Part shown: one piece after another, positions 1-9,521 of the stretch | Layout: every line of letters starts with the position of its first letter | How positions within the stretch are numbered: the first letter of the stretch is position 1 | NCBI RefSeq assembly: GCF_001267885.1 | Contig: NZ_CP012382.1 | Coordinates: forward strand, 496,001 to 560,000 | DNA: 64,000 nucleotides | From: Streptomyces ambofaciens ATCC 23877 | GTDB taxonomy: Bacteria > Actinomycetota > Actinomycetes > Streptomycetales > Streptomycetaceae | Direction of reading: 5' to 3' | Position numbers and translations under genes: made by a program | Notes under the pieces: generated by a model | The model's input: the letters and a program-made list of their open reading frames with translations, nothing else | Databases searched by the model: none | What the model was told of the DNA's origin: nothing

Positions 1-3000
1 CTGTCCGGCCGGGAAGGTGCCGCCGATCCAGGAGTCGCCGCCGACGGTCGGATGCTGGGCCGCACGCAGGCGTTCGGCTCGTCCGGCCCGCGCTCCGGCC
101 AGCAGCAGGGTCTCGTGCAGGGCGCGTACCGCCGGGCGGACGGCCGCGTTGCGTCTGAGCCAGTCCTCGATCGCGGCTCCGGACAGGTCACCGCGGCCCG
201 GGGGCGGCGGTGTCGGCACGCTGAGGGCGGGCAGGAGCGGCAGGTCCGCGCCGAGCACGTCGGCCAGGGCCGTTCTGGCCCGCGAGAGCCACGCGTCGCT
301 CGTGTCCGGGGTGACCTGCTGCGTGGCCAGGTCGCGCAGTTGCGCGGTGGCGGGGTGGTCGACGGCCTGCGGGCTGTCGGCGAAGGCGGCGAGCCGTGCC
401 CGCAGGGCGGTCGGGTCGGCCGACCGCCCGGCCGGTTCCTCGGGCAGATGGGCGGGCAGCAGTGGCTGGGCGGTGGACAGCAGCGTCCTGATCCGGGTCG
501 CCACGCCGTGCAGCGCGCTCCAGCCGGGCCCGGAGAAGACGACCGGTGTGTCCGCCGCCACGCCCTTGGCCCCGCGCACCGCTCGGTACAGTCCGGCCGG
601 TTCGACGGCCGCCGCGTCCAGGACCGCGCTCAGCGCGCTCAACCCCAGTCCGTCGGCGCCGAGTTCGAACTCCCCGTCGCCCAGCCGGCCGCCGAGCACC
701 CAGCCCGCCGCCGGACCGAGCAGATGGGCGACCCAGCTCTCCAGCGCGGGTTGCAGGTCGGCCACCGGATCGCTCGGCCAGCCGGTCGGTCCGGTGGGCC
801 CGGCGGGCAGCAACACGGCCGTACGGTGCGTCAGGGCGCGTGCCCGGTGCGGAGTGCGCAGCACCCGGAAGGTGTCGGGTACGTCTTCGCCGCGGCCGAG
901 GGTGTCGGCGGTCAGGCCCGCACGGATCGGGTTGCCGCCGACGAGTTGGTGGACGCTCTCGGCCAGCACCAGGTCGCCCACCGCGTCGAGCGCGTCGGCG
1001 AGGTCCTCCAGCAGCGGTGTCACCGCCGCCCGGTCCGGGTCCGCCCGGACCAGCGCTTCCCCGTCGATCACGCTGGGCCGGTCGCAGGCGGCCGTCCCGG
1101 CCCGCGCCAGGGCCATGCCGTCGACGACGTTGCGCGCGGAGATCGCCTCGGCGCTGCGTTCCCACAGGTCGGCGTCGGGTTCCGGCGCCTGGGTCTCGGG
1201 CACCACGGGGAGGGGGAACTGGCGGCGGAACCGCTCGACGAGGTGGTCCAGTTCGGCATCGTGCAAGGCCCGTTCGAAGCGGTAGCCGAGCAACGGCCCG
1301 AGGGTCTGGCCCTGGCGTACGCCGCCCAGCAGCCAGCGGGCGACCCGGGCGCGGCGGGAGGTGAGGTCGACGGCGTAGCTCTGCTCGTCGGGGTTGCCCA
1401 GGAAGCCGGAGCGCAGGACGGCCGCCGTGGCCGCGTGCTGGAGCGACGGGGCGTGGATGTAGCCGTCCTCGGCCGACACCTCGATGGGGGTGTCCACGTC
1501 GTCCAGGACGATGTCGAGCTGTTCCCTCTCCCGCGGTGGGCCCAGGTTCTCCACCCACCCGTACGCCCCGATCCGGGTGCCGTCGACGCCACCCGCCCTC
1601 AGGTCGTCCAGCCGGGCCGACGCCAGGGAGGTGATCCAGGCGTCCAGCCGGTGCTCATGGACGTCGACGACCTCCATGAGCAGCTCGGGAAGACGGGTCA
1701 CGGGCACGGTCGCGAGGGTCCGCAGCGCCTCCTCGAAGCGGGGCAGCGCGGTCGCGGCTCGCCGGGCGGCCTCGAGGCGTGCCGTGCGGTCCTGGTCGTT
1801 CGGACCTTCCAGCGCGTCGGCCACCAGTTGGTCCACCTCGCCGGTCACGGCCAGCGCCTGGCGCAGCGGATCGTCCGTGTTCTCGTCGAAGTCGCCGTGG
1901 AAGGTCGACCAGTTGGGCAGGAACAGGAGGGCGTCGAGGAGTCCGCGGCCGTCCGGTTCCGGGTCCGGTTCGGTGTCCGGTTCGGTGTCCGGCGCGATCT
2001 CGCCCGGTGGCTCTCCGCCGTCGGGCGGCTGCTCCCCGACCGGCGGCTGCTCCCCGGCCGGTGGTTCGCCCTCGGCGCCGGGCTCGGCCTCCGGGGAGGG
2101 CAGGTCGAAGAAGGTGCTGCGCCGGGGCGGCGTCTCCCGGCCCGTGGACAGCTCCACCGGCCACGCGAGGTCGTACGCCTGCGCGTCCAGCTCGCCCGCC
2201 AGGAAGGCCCGGACGGCGCCGAGGTAGTCCGCGGTCGCGGTGGCCCGGGCCGGGAAGGCCTCCGGGTCCGGGGCGATCCGGTCGACGAACGCCGGGACGC
2301 CGGTCTTCTCGTCCAGGCCCCAGCCGAAGAAGGTCGTCCCGTCGCCGCTCGTGGTCCAGCGCAGCGCCCCCTCGGGCGGCATCCCGGGCAGACCCGTGCG
2401 GGCCGGGGGCTCGTCGCGCTCGGTGCTCGGCACGGCGAACCGTGGCCCGTTCATCCGACGCATGGCCAGACCGGTCGCCACCGGCAGCCGCTGCAGCGCC
2501 TCCACCGCGACCTGGTCCGCCGGCTCGCCCGGCCGGATCCTGGGGACGGGGTCGATGGCGCTCTCGTCGTCCAGCACCCTGCGCCAGCACTCCCGCAGCC
2601 GCCGCAGCCACGGTGTGAGCAGCGCGCCCGCGTCGTCGACGCGCTCGGCGCGCCAGTCGTCGAGCGCGGTGACGGGCAGGACTCCGTACGGCTGGCGGCC
2701 GACCCGCAGCATGGGCAGCGGACCGCGGCTGCGGACCTGCCGGGCGAGATGGTCGCGGACGGCGCGCCAGGGTCCTTCGGGAGCGAAGGCGGTCCCCTCC
2801 TTGGTGCCCAGGTCGAGCGTGGTCAGCGCGGCCTCGGCGAAGCCCTTGCCGAGGGTGGGCCAGGTGAGCATGGTGAGGGCCGCCACGGCCGCGGAGTCGC
2901 CGTCGGCCGCGCCTGAACAGCCACGGAGGAAGCCCGCGTCGGGAAGACCGAGTGCCTCGGCCAGCGCGTCCGCGACGGGCCGCTCCCCCGCCTCCGGGTC

Positions 3001-3993
3001 GGGGTCGGGCCCCGGAAAGGCGGGTGCCGAGGACCAGCCGGAGCGAGTGCGGGGCGTGTTGTTGGTGGAGGTGCCCGGGGGCAGCAGACCGAGCCCGCCG
3101 CCGAAGCGGTGCCCGCGCAGCAGCTCGCCCAGCAGCGCCGCGCCGTCCGCCGGAGGGTCCTCACGCACACCGACGACGAGCAGTTGGTCCAGGTGCTCCG
3201 TGCTCTCGGGCGGGAAGACCAGCTCGATGCCCATGCCGGCCTTCACGGCTTCGAACCAGTCGGTCTCCCAGCCCTCCTCCTCGCCCCGCAACAGGCCCAC
3301 GGGCAGCGGGTCGGGCACCGGACGGCCGGGCTTGTCCACCACCACCTGGCCGTCGCGCAGGCCGAGGAAGCGCCACCGCTTCGGCATCCGCACCCCGCGA
3401 CCGCGGCGCTCCAGCGGTTCCTCGGGGCGCACCACGGGCGGCGGAGCCCCCGGGCGGCAGGCGTGGACCGTCCAGGACGCCCGGGCGGGCCGCAGCCCGG
3501 TCAGCACCTTCTGCCAGGCTTCCGGGCCCGGGTTCTGCCAGTAGGCGCTTCCCGCCTGCGCCTCGGCGGGGGTCAGGGCGGGCTCGAACCCGGAGAGCTG
3601 GATGTCGTCCGGGTACACCCGCACCCGCAGGGTCCGCGGCTCCCACCAGATGGTCTCCAGCCGTACCGGAAGCAGGGCGATCGGTGCGGTGTTGTCGTCG
3701 GGGAACAGCGCCTCCCCCTCGCTCAGGGCCAGCCTCAGCTCCTCCTCGGCCTCGGCGGCCAGGCCGTTCAGCTGCTGGGCACTGCTCTGCAGCTGTGGCA
3801 GTGCGGCCTCGGCCTGGGCGAGCAGAACGGCGGAGGGGATCGTGTCGGGAAGGTTGGGATCGGGGAGGCCCGCCGCGATGTGGGCCCGTAGGCGCAGGAC
3901 CACGGCCGACTGCTCGTCGGCGAGCGCCTGAGCGGCGTCCGCTTCGGTGTGTGCCCGGTCCGCCTGTGCGCGGGCTGCGAACGCGTCGGTCAT
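1..3993 (-). CDS. Very large protein of unknown function with TNNTP and QPYGVLP motifs (3' end outside window)
   Basis: An uninterrupted frame of 1331 codons begins at ATG 3993 and leaves the window at base 1, so the C-terminus is missing. The start has an AGGAG ribosome site about 7 bases upstream and lies 28 bases after the preceding gene. Residues 5-110 are Ala/Glu/Gln-rich and probably helical. PPGTSTNNTP lies near residues 306-315 and RVGRQPYGVLPV near 428-440. A Pro/Glu/Asp-rich linker at about 640-680 contains tandem GEQPP and DTEPD units. I see no signal peptide, membrane segment or enzymatic motif. I recall large uncharacterised bacterial proteins with these two motifs but cannot name a function. 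It is the last visible gene of the operon starting at 10595. A scaffold or surface role would be guesswork. The coding call is firm because only this frame gives balanced, non-Arg/Pro-saturated protein. Confidence 0.85.
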   Translation of the reverse strand, partial: MTDAFAARAQADRAHTEADAAQALADEQSAVVLRLRAHIAAGLPDPNLPDTIPSAVLLAQAEAALPQLQSSAQQLNGLAAEAEEELRLALSEGEALFPDDNTAPIALLPVRLETIWWEPRTLRVRVYPDDIQLSGFEPALTPAEAQAGSAYWQNPGPEAWQKVLTGLRPARASWTVHACRPGAPPPVVRPEEPLERRGRGVRMPKRWRFLGLRDGQVVVDKPGRPVPDPLPVGLLRGEEEGWETDWFEAVKAGMGIELVFPPESTEHLDQLLVVGVREDPPADGAALLGELLRGHRFGGGLGLLPPGTSTNNTPRTRSGWSSAPAFPGPDPDPEAGERPVADALAEALGLPDAGFLRGCSGAADGDSAAVAALTMLTWPTLGKGFAEAALTTLDLGTKEGTAFAPEGPWRAVRDHLARQVRSRGPLPMLRVGRQPYGVLPVTALDDWRAERVDDAGALLTPWLRRLRECWRRVLDDESAIDPVPRIRPGEPADQVAVEALQRLPVATGLAMRRMNGPRFAVPSTERDEPPARTGLPGMPPEGALRWTTSGDGTTFFGWGLDEKTGVPAFVDRIAPDPEAFPARATATADYLGAVRAFLAGELDAQAYDLAWPVELSTGRETPPRRSTFFDLPSPEAEPGAEGEPPAGEQPPVGEQPPDGGEPPGEIAPDTEPDTEPDPEPDGRGLLDALLFLPNWSTFHGDFDENTDDPLRQALAVTGEVDQLVADALEGPNDQDRTARLEAARRAATALPRFEEALRTLATVPVTRLPELLMEVVDVHEHRLDAWITSLASARLDDLRAGGVDGTRIGAYGWVENLGPPREREQLDIVLDDVDTPIEVSAEDGYIHAPSLQHAATAAVLRSGFLGNPDEQSYAVDLTSRRARVARWLLGGVRQGQTLGPLLGYRFERALHDAELDHLVERFRRQFPLPVVPETQAPEPDADLWERSAEAISARNVVDGMALARAGTAACDRPSVIDGEALVRADPDRAAVTPLLEDLADALDAVGDLVLAESVHQLVGGNPIRAGLTADTLGRGEDVPDTFRVLRTPHRARALTHRTAVLLPAGPTGPTGWPSDPVADLQPALESWVAHLLGPAAGWVLGGRLGDGEFELGADGLGLSALSAVLDAAAVEPAGLYRAVRGAKGVAADTPVVFSGPGWSALHGVATRIRTLLSTAQPLLPAHLPEEPAGRSADPTALRARLAAFADSPQAVDHPATAQLRDLATQQVTPDTSDAWLSRARTALADVLGADLPLLPALSVPTPPPPGRGDLSGAAIEDWLRRNAAVRPAVRALHETLLLAGARAGRAERLRAAQHPTVGGDSWIGGTFPAGQ

Positions 3994-4021
3994 GTCGGGG
4001 CTCCTGTCCTCGTGACGGAGG

Positions 4022-6553
4022 TCAGCCGCCCAGCAGCCTGGAGGCCCGGAAGGCCAGCTGGAACGGCTGCTGGAAGGCGATGCGCGCCATGTCGGCCGCG
4101 TCCGCGGCCCACACGGCGGAGCCGTCCGGGGCCGGGCTGGGCGCGGTCGGGGCGGGGTCCAGCACGACGCTTCCTCGGACGTCCACGCCAAGGCCTTCCC
4201 ACGTGAGGTCGGACCAGTTCTCCATGGCGAGGGGCGGGGGTCCGGTGTCGAAGCCGAACCGGGTGCCTTGCATCGGTTCACGGAACACGAAGAACCAGTC
4301 CTCGGTCCGGGCCCGTTCCTCGTCCAGGCCGGCGAACAGATACAGCACGGTGGACTCGTCCAACACCATCGGGGTGGCCGCCACCCCGTCGAACGCGGGC
4401 GGCAGCCTGCCGTCCACCCCCGCTACGGCGACCAGGGAGGTGCCGGGGAAGCGGCTCAACAGCGTGCCGCGCACGAGCAGCGCCAGGTCACCCTCGCGAC
4501 CGGTGTGCAGCCGGCTGCCCAACGGGGCGTCGGTCGGCCACAGCGCGATCTCCTCGACGTCCGCGTCGTCGCTGGGCCAGAACCTGGCGAACGGGGTGCC
4601 GCGCTGGTCGGTGGGGAACTCCCGCCAGAGCAGTTCCCGGTTGAACTCGTGGTTGAGTCCGACCAGCAGCGCGGCGATGAACTCGGGGTTGGTCTCCACC
4701 AGGGTCACCGAGTCGGGGGGCAGGGACTCGATGCCCGGGAGGGCCCATTCGGGCCAGCGGGAGAGCAGTTCCGTGGCGATCGGTACGGTGAACCTCGGGT
4801 GGGTCATGATCGGCCGCAGCGGCCGCGAGGCGTCCTCGGTGCGCTGCGCCCAGAAGTCGCCGGGGACACGGTCGGCCATGCGCAGGACCTGGAGGCGGGT
4901 GGGGCTCAGCCGGTCGCGCAGTTCCGTCGGCAGGCCGGGGCTGCCGGGCGCTTCATCGACGGTGGCTCCCATGGTCCGCAGGCTCTGCACCAGGACCGGT
5001 TCGGCAGGTGCGCTCTCCCCGTCGGTGCCGCGGTGGGCGCGGCGGGACAGGGCTCCGTTGGCACGGGTCAGCCGGCTGAAGGACGTACTGGCCGCTCCGG
5101 TCGGCACTTCGTCGGCCGAGGCCAGCATGGTGGCCAGCGTGGTGGCGTCGGCGTCCGGCCGGACGGCGGACACGGTCACGCGCTCACCGACCGGCGCCAG
5201 CAGGGTGACCAGGTCGGCCAGGCCGAGCGGGCCGAGGTGCTTCTCCTTGGCCCGCTCGGCCGCGGCAGCGGCCAGCTCCCCCGTGGCCAGCAACCGGTTC
5301 GCCTGCCGGATCTCGCCCGCCTGCTCCCAGGCCCGGGCCATCAGGAACTCCTGCTCCAGTTGCACGTAGCGGGCGCCGAGTGCGGCGGCCACCCTGCGGC
5401 GGACCTCCAGATTGAGTGTGGCCATCCAGCTGTCCGGTGCGGCGGGCACGGTCTGCTCACCGGTGTGGTGGCTGCCGTACAGCGGCGGTCCCACGGCGGC
5501 GGCCCGTCGGTCCTCGGCGGCGCCGTCCGGTTCCCCCGCCGGTTCCGGGGCCGGCTCGCGGAGGCCGGCCGGTGCGTTCAGACGTTGCGCGAGCAGGTTC
5601 CGGTAGCGCTCCTGGGCGGCGGGGTCGGTCCAGGTCTCGGGCACCGTCGTGCCCGGCGGCCGGAGGGCTCCGTCCATGGCGAGGGTGGCGGGCCCCAGGG
5701 AGGGCTCGGCCGGCCAGGGGCGGCCGACGTCGAGGACGCGGCTGCCGAGGCCGGCCTCGGCCGCGGGCCGGAACTCCAGTCGGCGTGCCAGCGCCTCGAA
5801 GGTGCCCTCCTTTGCCGTACGGAAGGTCCACCAGTGGTAGACGGGCAGGTCGACGGTACCCGTTCCGGCGACGGGCCAGGCGTCGTCCGTGGCCGCTCCG
5901 ACGGACGCCGCGCGCAGGCCCACGTCCCGCCCGGCGGCGGTGGCGGGCACGACCGCGGCGATCCAGCCGCGGTCGGGGGCGAGCCGGCGCGGGCACAGCA
6001 GCCGTGCGACGACGCCTGGGGAGTGGTCGCGCGCGCCCTGTTCGACGAGTCGCCTCGCGCTCTCCGCCTCGGTGACGGTGTCCGGCAGACGCGCTTCGAC
6101 GTGGGCCCAGGCCCACCGCTCGGTGAGCCGGGGCAGTGCGGCGACCGGAGCGGTGAGCACGGGCAGCGGGTGCGCGGGTCGCGGTGGGGCCGCCTCGTCG
6201 TCGGCCAGCACGATCAGCGTCATCCAGGGCTGCGGTGTGAGCGGGAGGTGCGCCGGTGCCATGGCCGGGGACAGCAGCCAGGGCAGGTCGGCGTGTGCCA
6301 GCTCGACCCCGGCCAGCAGGTTCTCGGGGGCGTCGGGCGTCCCGGCGCGCGGCTCCTCCCGCAGGACCGTGGCGCGGTCGAAGCCGAGCACGTCCCCCGG
6401 CCCGACCAACGCGAGCTCCGGCCCCTGCACCGACGGCTCCTCGTGGCGGCCCTCGATGTCACGACCGAACCGCACCGAGGTCCGCAGCGCCTGTCCGGTG
6501 GCCGAGGCGCCGGCGCCGATCCGCGCCCAGGAGAAGAACCATCGCGTGCTCAT
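4022..6553 (-). CDS. 843-residue conserved protein of unknown function
   Basis: ATG 6553 is preceded by GGGAG and overlaps the stop of a possible 20-codon ORF; the stop at 4022 lies 28 bases before the next gene. The most distinctive segment, at about residues 628-661, contains VGLNHEFNRELLW followed by EFPTDQRGTPF. I recall that motif from large uncharacterised proteins encoded beside DUF6603-type proteins, but no biochemical role is known to me. The N-terminus starts MSTRWFFSW with no cleavable signal. An Ala/Glu-rich, probably helical stretch lies near 370-440. No catalytic motif or membrane span is evident. Its position inside a compact operon of other giant proteins suggests one part of a multi-protein assembly; this is inference. 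Confidence 0.85.
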   Translation of the reverse strand: MSTRWFFSWARIGAGASATGQALRTSVRFGRDIEGRHEEPSVQGPELALVGPGDVLGFDRATVLREEPRAGTPDAPENLLAGVELAHADLPWLLSPAMAPAHLPLTPQPWMTLIVLADDEAAPPRPAHPLPVLTAPVAALPRLTERWAWAHVEARLPDTVTEAESARRLVEQGARDHSPGVVARLLCPRRLAPDRGWIAAVVPATAAGRDVGLRAASVGAATDDAWPVAGTGTVDLPVYHWWTFRTAKEGTFEALARRLEFRPAAEAGLGSRVLDVGRPWPAEPSLGPATLAMDGALRPPGTTVPETWTDPAAQERYRNLLAQRLNAPAGLREPAPEPAGEPDGAAEDRRAAAVGPPLYGSHHTGEQTVPAAPDSWMATLNLEVRRRVAAALGARYVQLEQEFLMARAWEQAGEIRQANRLLATGELAAAAAERAKEKHLGPLGLADLVTLLAPVGERVTVSAVRPDADATTLATMLASADEVPTGAASTSFSRLTRANGALSRRAHRGTDGESAPAEPVLVQSLRTMGATVDEAPGSPGLPTELRDRLSPTRLQVLRMADRVPGDFWAQRTEDASRPLRPIMTHPRFTVPIATELLSRWPEWALPGIESLPPDSVTLVETNPEFIAALLVGLNHEFNRELLWREFPTDQRGTPFARFWPSDDADVEEIALWPTDAPLGSRLHTGREGDLALLVRGTLLSRFPGTSLVAVAGVDGRLPPAFDGVAATPMVLDESTVLYLFAGLDEERARTEDWFFVFREPMQGTRFGFDTGPPPLAMENWSDLTWEGLGVDVRGSVVLDPAPTAPSPAPDGSAVWAADAADMARIAFQQPFQLAFRASRLLGG

Positions 6554-6612
6554 GCGTCGCTCCCGACGGGAGAGGGGGCCGGTGGTGTGCGTGCGCCGTC
6601 CCGGGTGCTCAT
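6550..6612 (-). CDS. Possible 20-codon coupled micro-ORF
   Basis: ATG 6612 overlaps the TGA of the 968-residue gene (ATGA), and its own TGA at 6550-6552 overlaps the ATG of the 843-residue gene (6553). The predicted peptide is MSTRDGARTPPAPSPVGSDA. The two perfect ATGA-type junctions allow translational coupling across the gap. The peptide is proline-rich and featureless, so it may simply be a translational bridge or chance. It lacks its own ribosome site. Confidence 0.25.
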   Translation of the reverse strand: MSTRDGARTPPAPSPVGSDA

Positions 6613-9515
6613 CGGTGTTCCCAGGTCTCGACGAACCGCGCGGGTCGCGCGGCTCCGGTGCGGGCCGCCTCCCAGGGGTCCTCGGTGGCGTCGACCGGGC
6701 TGAAGTCGTCGAGCAGCGGCTCCAGGGTGTCGGCGGCGACCATGCTCAGCGTCGCCGGACGCACCGTGACGGCCACTTCGGGGGTGCGCCACCTCTCCAG
6801 CCGCTCGGAGGCGCTGACGGCCAGGGTGGCTTCGCACGGGAAGAGGCCGGGCCAGAGCGAGGACTCCCGATCTCGCGACGGTTCGTACTTGGTCTCGTAA
6901 CCGTCGTCGACGCGGTGCCCCTCACCGGTGCGGCTTCCGTCGGTGCGTGCCCGCAGTCCGCCGGCGTGGCCGACGAAGGCGGGCTCGGTGAGCTGCTGGT
7001 CCTCGGTGAGGTCGAAGAACTCGCCGGGCACGAAGCGCTCGGGCAGAGAACGGGCCCCGTCCGCGGCCTGGGGCTCGCCGAAGGTCACTTCCTTGATCGT
7101 CCAGGTCTGCCCCGGCACCGGCCGCCGCTCGAAGCGGGAGATCGGCACGCCCAGCGGCACGACCTTCTGGGTGACGCGGAGTGTGGCGTCGGGGTGCACC
7201 AGGCTCCCCTGGTTCAGTTTCTCGGTCGCCGCGGGGGTGAAGACCAGGGCGGTGCGTTCGGCGGCCGGCCGCTCCGCCGCCCAGGCCGTCGTCCGCCGCA
7301 GTGCTTCGGCCAGCACCGGAAGCGGTTCGCGTCCGCGGCGGTCCGAGACGGGCGGGGGCGATCCCCAGCGGATGTCGAAGTCCAGCTCGACGTCCCAGAA
7401 CAGCACCGAGATGCTGCCGGTGCCGTAGGCGTGCCAGGGGGCCGGCCCCTCCAGGGTGAAGTCCAGTGCGACACCTGCCAGTCGGCGTCCGAACGCACGC
7501 ACCGCGACACCGGCCCGCACCTGCACGGCGAAGGCGAACACCGGGTCGAAGACGAACAGGGCGTCGAGTCCGAGCCAGCCCGTCACACCGCAGCCCGCGA
7601 TCGTCGCGTCCAGTTGCACCTGGCCACCGAACATCACCGCGTTGGAGGTGACGGCGAAGTAGGCCTCCATGCGCAGTCCGAAACCGTTGCCGGGGGCCAG
7701 GTCGATCTGGAGCCTGCTCAGCGGGGGCACCCCGGCGGGGCGGGTGTAGCGGGGGTGGAAGCCGCCGGCGGACAGGACGAACTCCGGCTGCCGCCCGCCG
7801 CGTACCAGGAGGTACATCTCGCCGCGCACGGCGAGGCCGACGATCCACGAGCCGGTCAGCGACACCAGCAGCTCCACCATGGGGACGGCCGGTTCGATGC
7901 GTCCGAGCACGCCGGCCTGGAGACGGACCATGGGCAGGGCCGGATCGGGCAGGCCGACCAGCAGACGTCCGAGCAGGATCGCGCGCGGTGGCGCGGGCAG
8001 TTCGAGGATGACCGCTCCGGACAGCGACACCATCCGGGCGCCCCAGGTGAGGCGGATCATCGGGCCGACCAGGATCCTCCCGGGGGCGACGGGGAACGCC
8101 GCGCCGAGGGAGCCGATGATCTCCTTGGCCCGCTCCACGGCGCGGTCGGGGAACAGCACGTGGTCGGCGTTGCCGTCGCACACCAGCTGTTGCAGGGCGG
8201 TGACTTCGACGCGCCGGTTGATGCCGACGAGTCCGCCGACCGCCTCCAGCGCGAATCCCAGACCGAGCTGGATGCCCGGCGGCGGGAACTGGGCGGCGAG
8301 CAGTACCAGGAAGCTCGTGGGGGCGTCCCCGTCCGGTGGCCGGAACAGGGCCATGGCCTGGAGGCGCAGTACGCCGAGGTCGATGTCGATCAATCCGCCG
8401 TAGCTGTGGTCCTCGTTGCGGCGCACCATGCCGCCGCCCGACACCGGCGGCACCTTGAGTTCCGTTCCGATGGCGTCCGGGAACCGGGGGCGGGGGTCGC
8501 TCCCGTCGAGGCCCGGCCGAGTCCCCGAGGACAGCGCCACCGGCAGCTCGATGCCGGCGCCGTCCATGAAGACCTTCAGAGGCAGCCCCGGCAGCCCCGC
8601 GGTCGCCGACACGGACACGCCCACGCGGGTGCCGTCCCCGTCCGAGATCAGCTCCAGCGCGGCGTCCCGGGTGGAGACGTGCGGCGCGTTCAACCGCAGG
8701 GGGAGGGGGACGCGCAGGGTGCCCGTGCCGGTGAACCGCAGTCCGGCCGGCCGGTCCGCCCGGAGGGTGACGTCGACCGGTCGGGCGCCGCCGCCCGCCG
8801 GGCCCGCCCCACCGCCCCCGACCAGCTGGGCCAGCGCCTTCGGCAGGACGGCGGCGGTGAGGCCGCGCAGCTCGATCTCGACGGCGGCGGCGGTGTCGGG
8901 TGCGGCGGTCACGGCCAGGGCGATGCCCTCGACGCCGATTCCCGGGCCGTCGGTCATGCCGGCGGCCAGCCTTCCGGTGCGCTGCACCTTGATCGTCGCG
9001 GTGCCCCGTGTTGCCGCCGGTTGCAGCCCGGGGCCGAAGGCCACGTCCCAGCCCTTCGGGTCCGCGGCGTCCGTCTCGATGTCCGCTGTCGCGCTCCACG
9101 GCTGCGGCGCCGTGGCGGCCAGGGTCAGCAGGGCTCCCGGGGTGACGACCAGGTCGAACACGGGCCCCTCCGGCGTCACCCCCAGGACGGCCCGTCCGGC
9201 CGCGGGTCCGGACGGGTCGGTCAGCACCAGGGCCACCCCGAGCGGGGCGCCCGGCGCCCGACGCCATCCGTGCAGGCGCAGCGGCACCGATGAGTCGGCG
9301 GCCAGGTCCCCGATCATCTCCCGTACGAGTTCCACCAGTGAGTCGCCCGCGGGGAGCCGGTCGTGCACGGCGAGCAGCCGGCCGGCGAGCACGGTGCCCG
9401 CGGCCGAGGGATCCTCACCGAGCTCGGGCAGTTGCCGGACCAGGCCGTCCACCGCGCCCTGCACCAGGGTGCGCAGCTGACGGGCTACGTCGTCGAGGAG
9501 CTGATGCGGGTCCAT
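6609..9515 (-). CDS. 968-residue DUF6603-like beta-rich protein
   Basis: ATG 9515 lies six bases after the WD40 gene stop, with a GAGG site upstream. From about residue 270 onward the protein is a long run of short amphipathic beta-type stretches with alternating hydrophobic residues and frequent Gly/Pro turns. GWLGLDALFVFDP near residue 645 and LEGPAPWHAYGTGS near 690 resemble the DUF6603 domain family as I remember it; that family has no established function. The N-terminal 60 residues are helical, and there is no signal peptide. The repetitive beta pattern could form an extended groove or barrel able to hold lipid or bind a surface. That is speculation from the residue pattern only. It is the second gene of the minus-strand operon. 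Confidence 0.85.
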   Translation of the reverse strand: MDPHQLLDDVARQLRTLVQGAVDGLVRQLPELGEDPSAAGTVLAGRLLAVHDRLPAGDSLVELVREMIGDLAADSSVPLRLHGWRRAPGAPLGVALVLTDPSGPAAGRAVLGVTPEGPVFDLVVTPGALLTLAATAPQPWSATADIETDAADPKGWDVAFGPGLQPAATRGTATIKVQRTGRLAAGMTDGPGIGVEGIALAVTAAPDTAAAVEIELRGLTAAVLPKALAQLVGGGGAGPAGGGARPVDVTLRADRPAGLRFTGTGTLRVPLPLRLNAPHVSTRDAALELISDGDGTRVGVSVSATAGLPGLPLKVFMDGAGIELPVALSSGTRPGLDGSDPRPRFPDAIGTELKVPPVSGGGMVRRNEDHSYGGLIDIDLGVLRLQAMALFRPPDGDAPTSFLVLLAAQFPPPGIQLGLGFALEAVGGLVGINRRVEVTALQQLVCDGNADHVLFPDRAVERAKEIIGSLGAAFPVAPGRILVGPMIRLTWGARMVSLSGAVILELPAPPRAILLGRLLVGLPDPALPMVRLQAGVLGRIEPAVPMVELLVSLTGSWIVGLAVRGEMYLLVRGGRQPEFVLSAGGFHPRYTRPAGVPPLSRLQIDLAPGNGFGLRMEAYFAVTSNAVMFGGQVQLDATIAGCGVTGWLGLDALFVFDPVFAFAVQVRAGVAVRAFGRRLAGVALDFTLEGPAPWHAYGTGSISVLFWDVELDFDIRWGSPPPVSDRRGREPLPVLAEALRRTTAWAAERPAAERTALVFTPAATEKLNQGSLVHPDATLRVTQKVVPLGVPISRFERRPVPGQTWTIKEVTFGEPQAADGARSLPERFVPGEFFDLTEDQQLTEPAFVGHAGGLRARTDGSRTGEGHRVDDGYETKYEPSRDRESSLWPGLFPCEATLAVSASERLERWRTPEVAVTVRPATLSMVAADTLEPLLDDFSPVDATEDPWEAARTGAARPARFVETWEHR

Positions 9516-9521
9516 GCCGCC

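Noticed and set aside
52..9293. Long plus-strand open frames (up to 1134 codons) opposite the giant-protein operon
   Set aside because: They are Arg/Pro/Gly/Gln-saturated mirror images of the minus-strand coding frame, as expected in very GC-rich DNA, and lack ribosome sites and domains.
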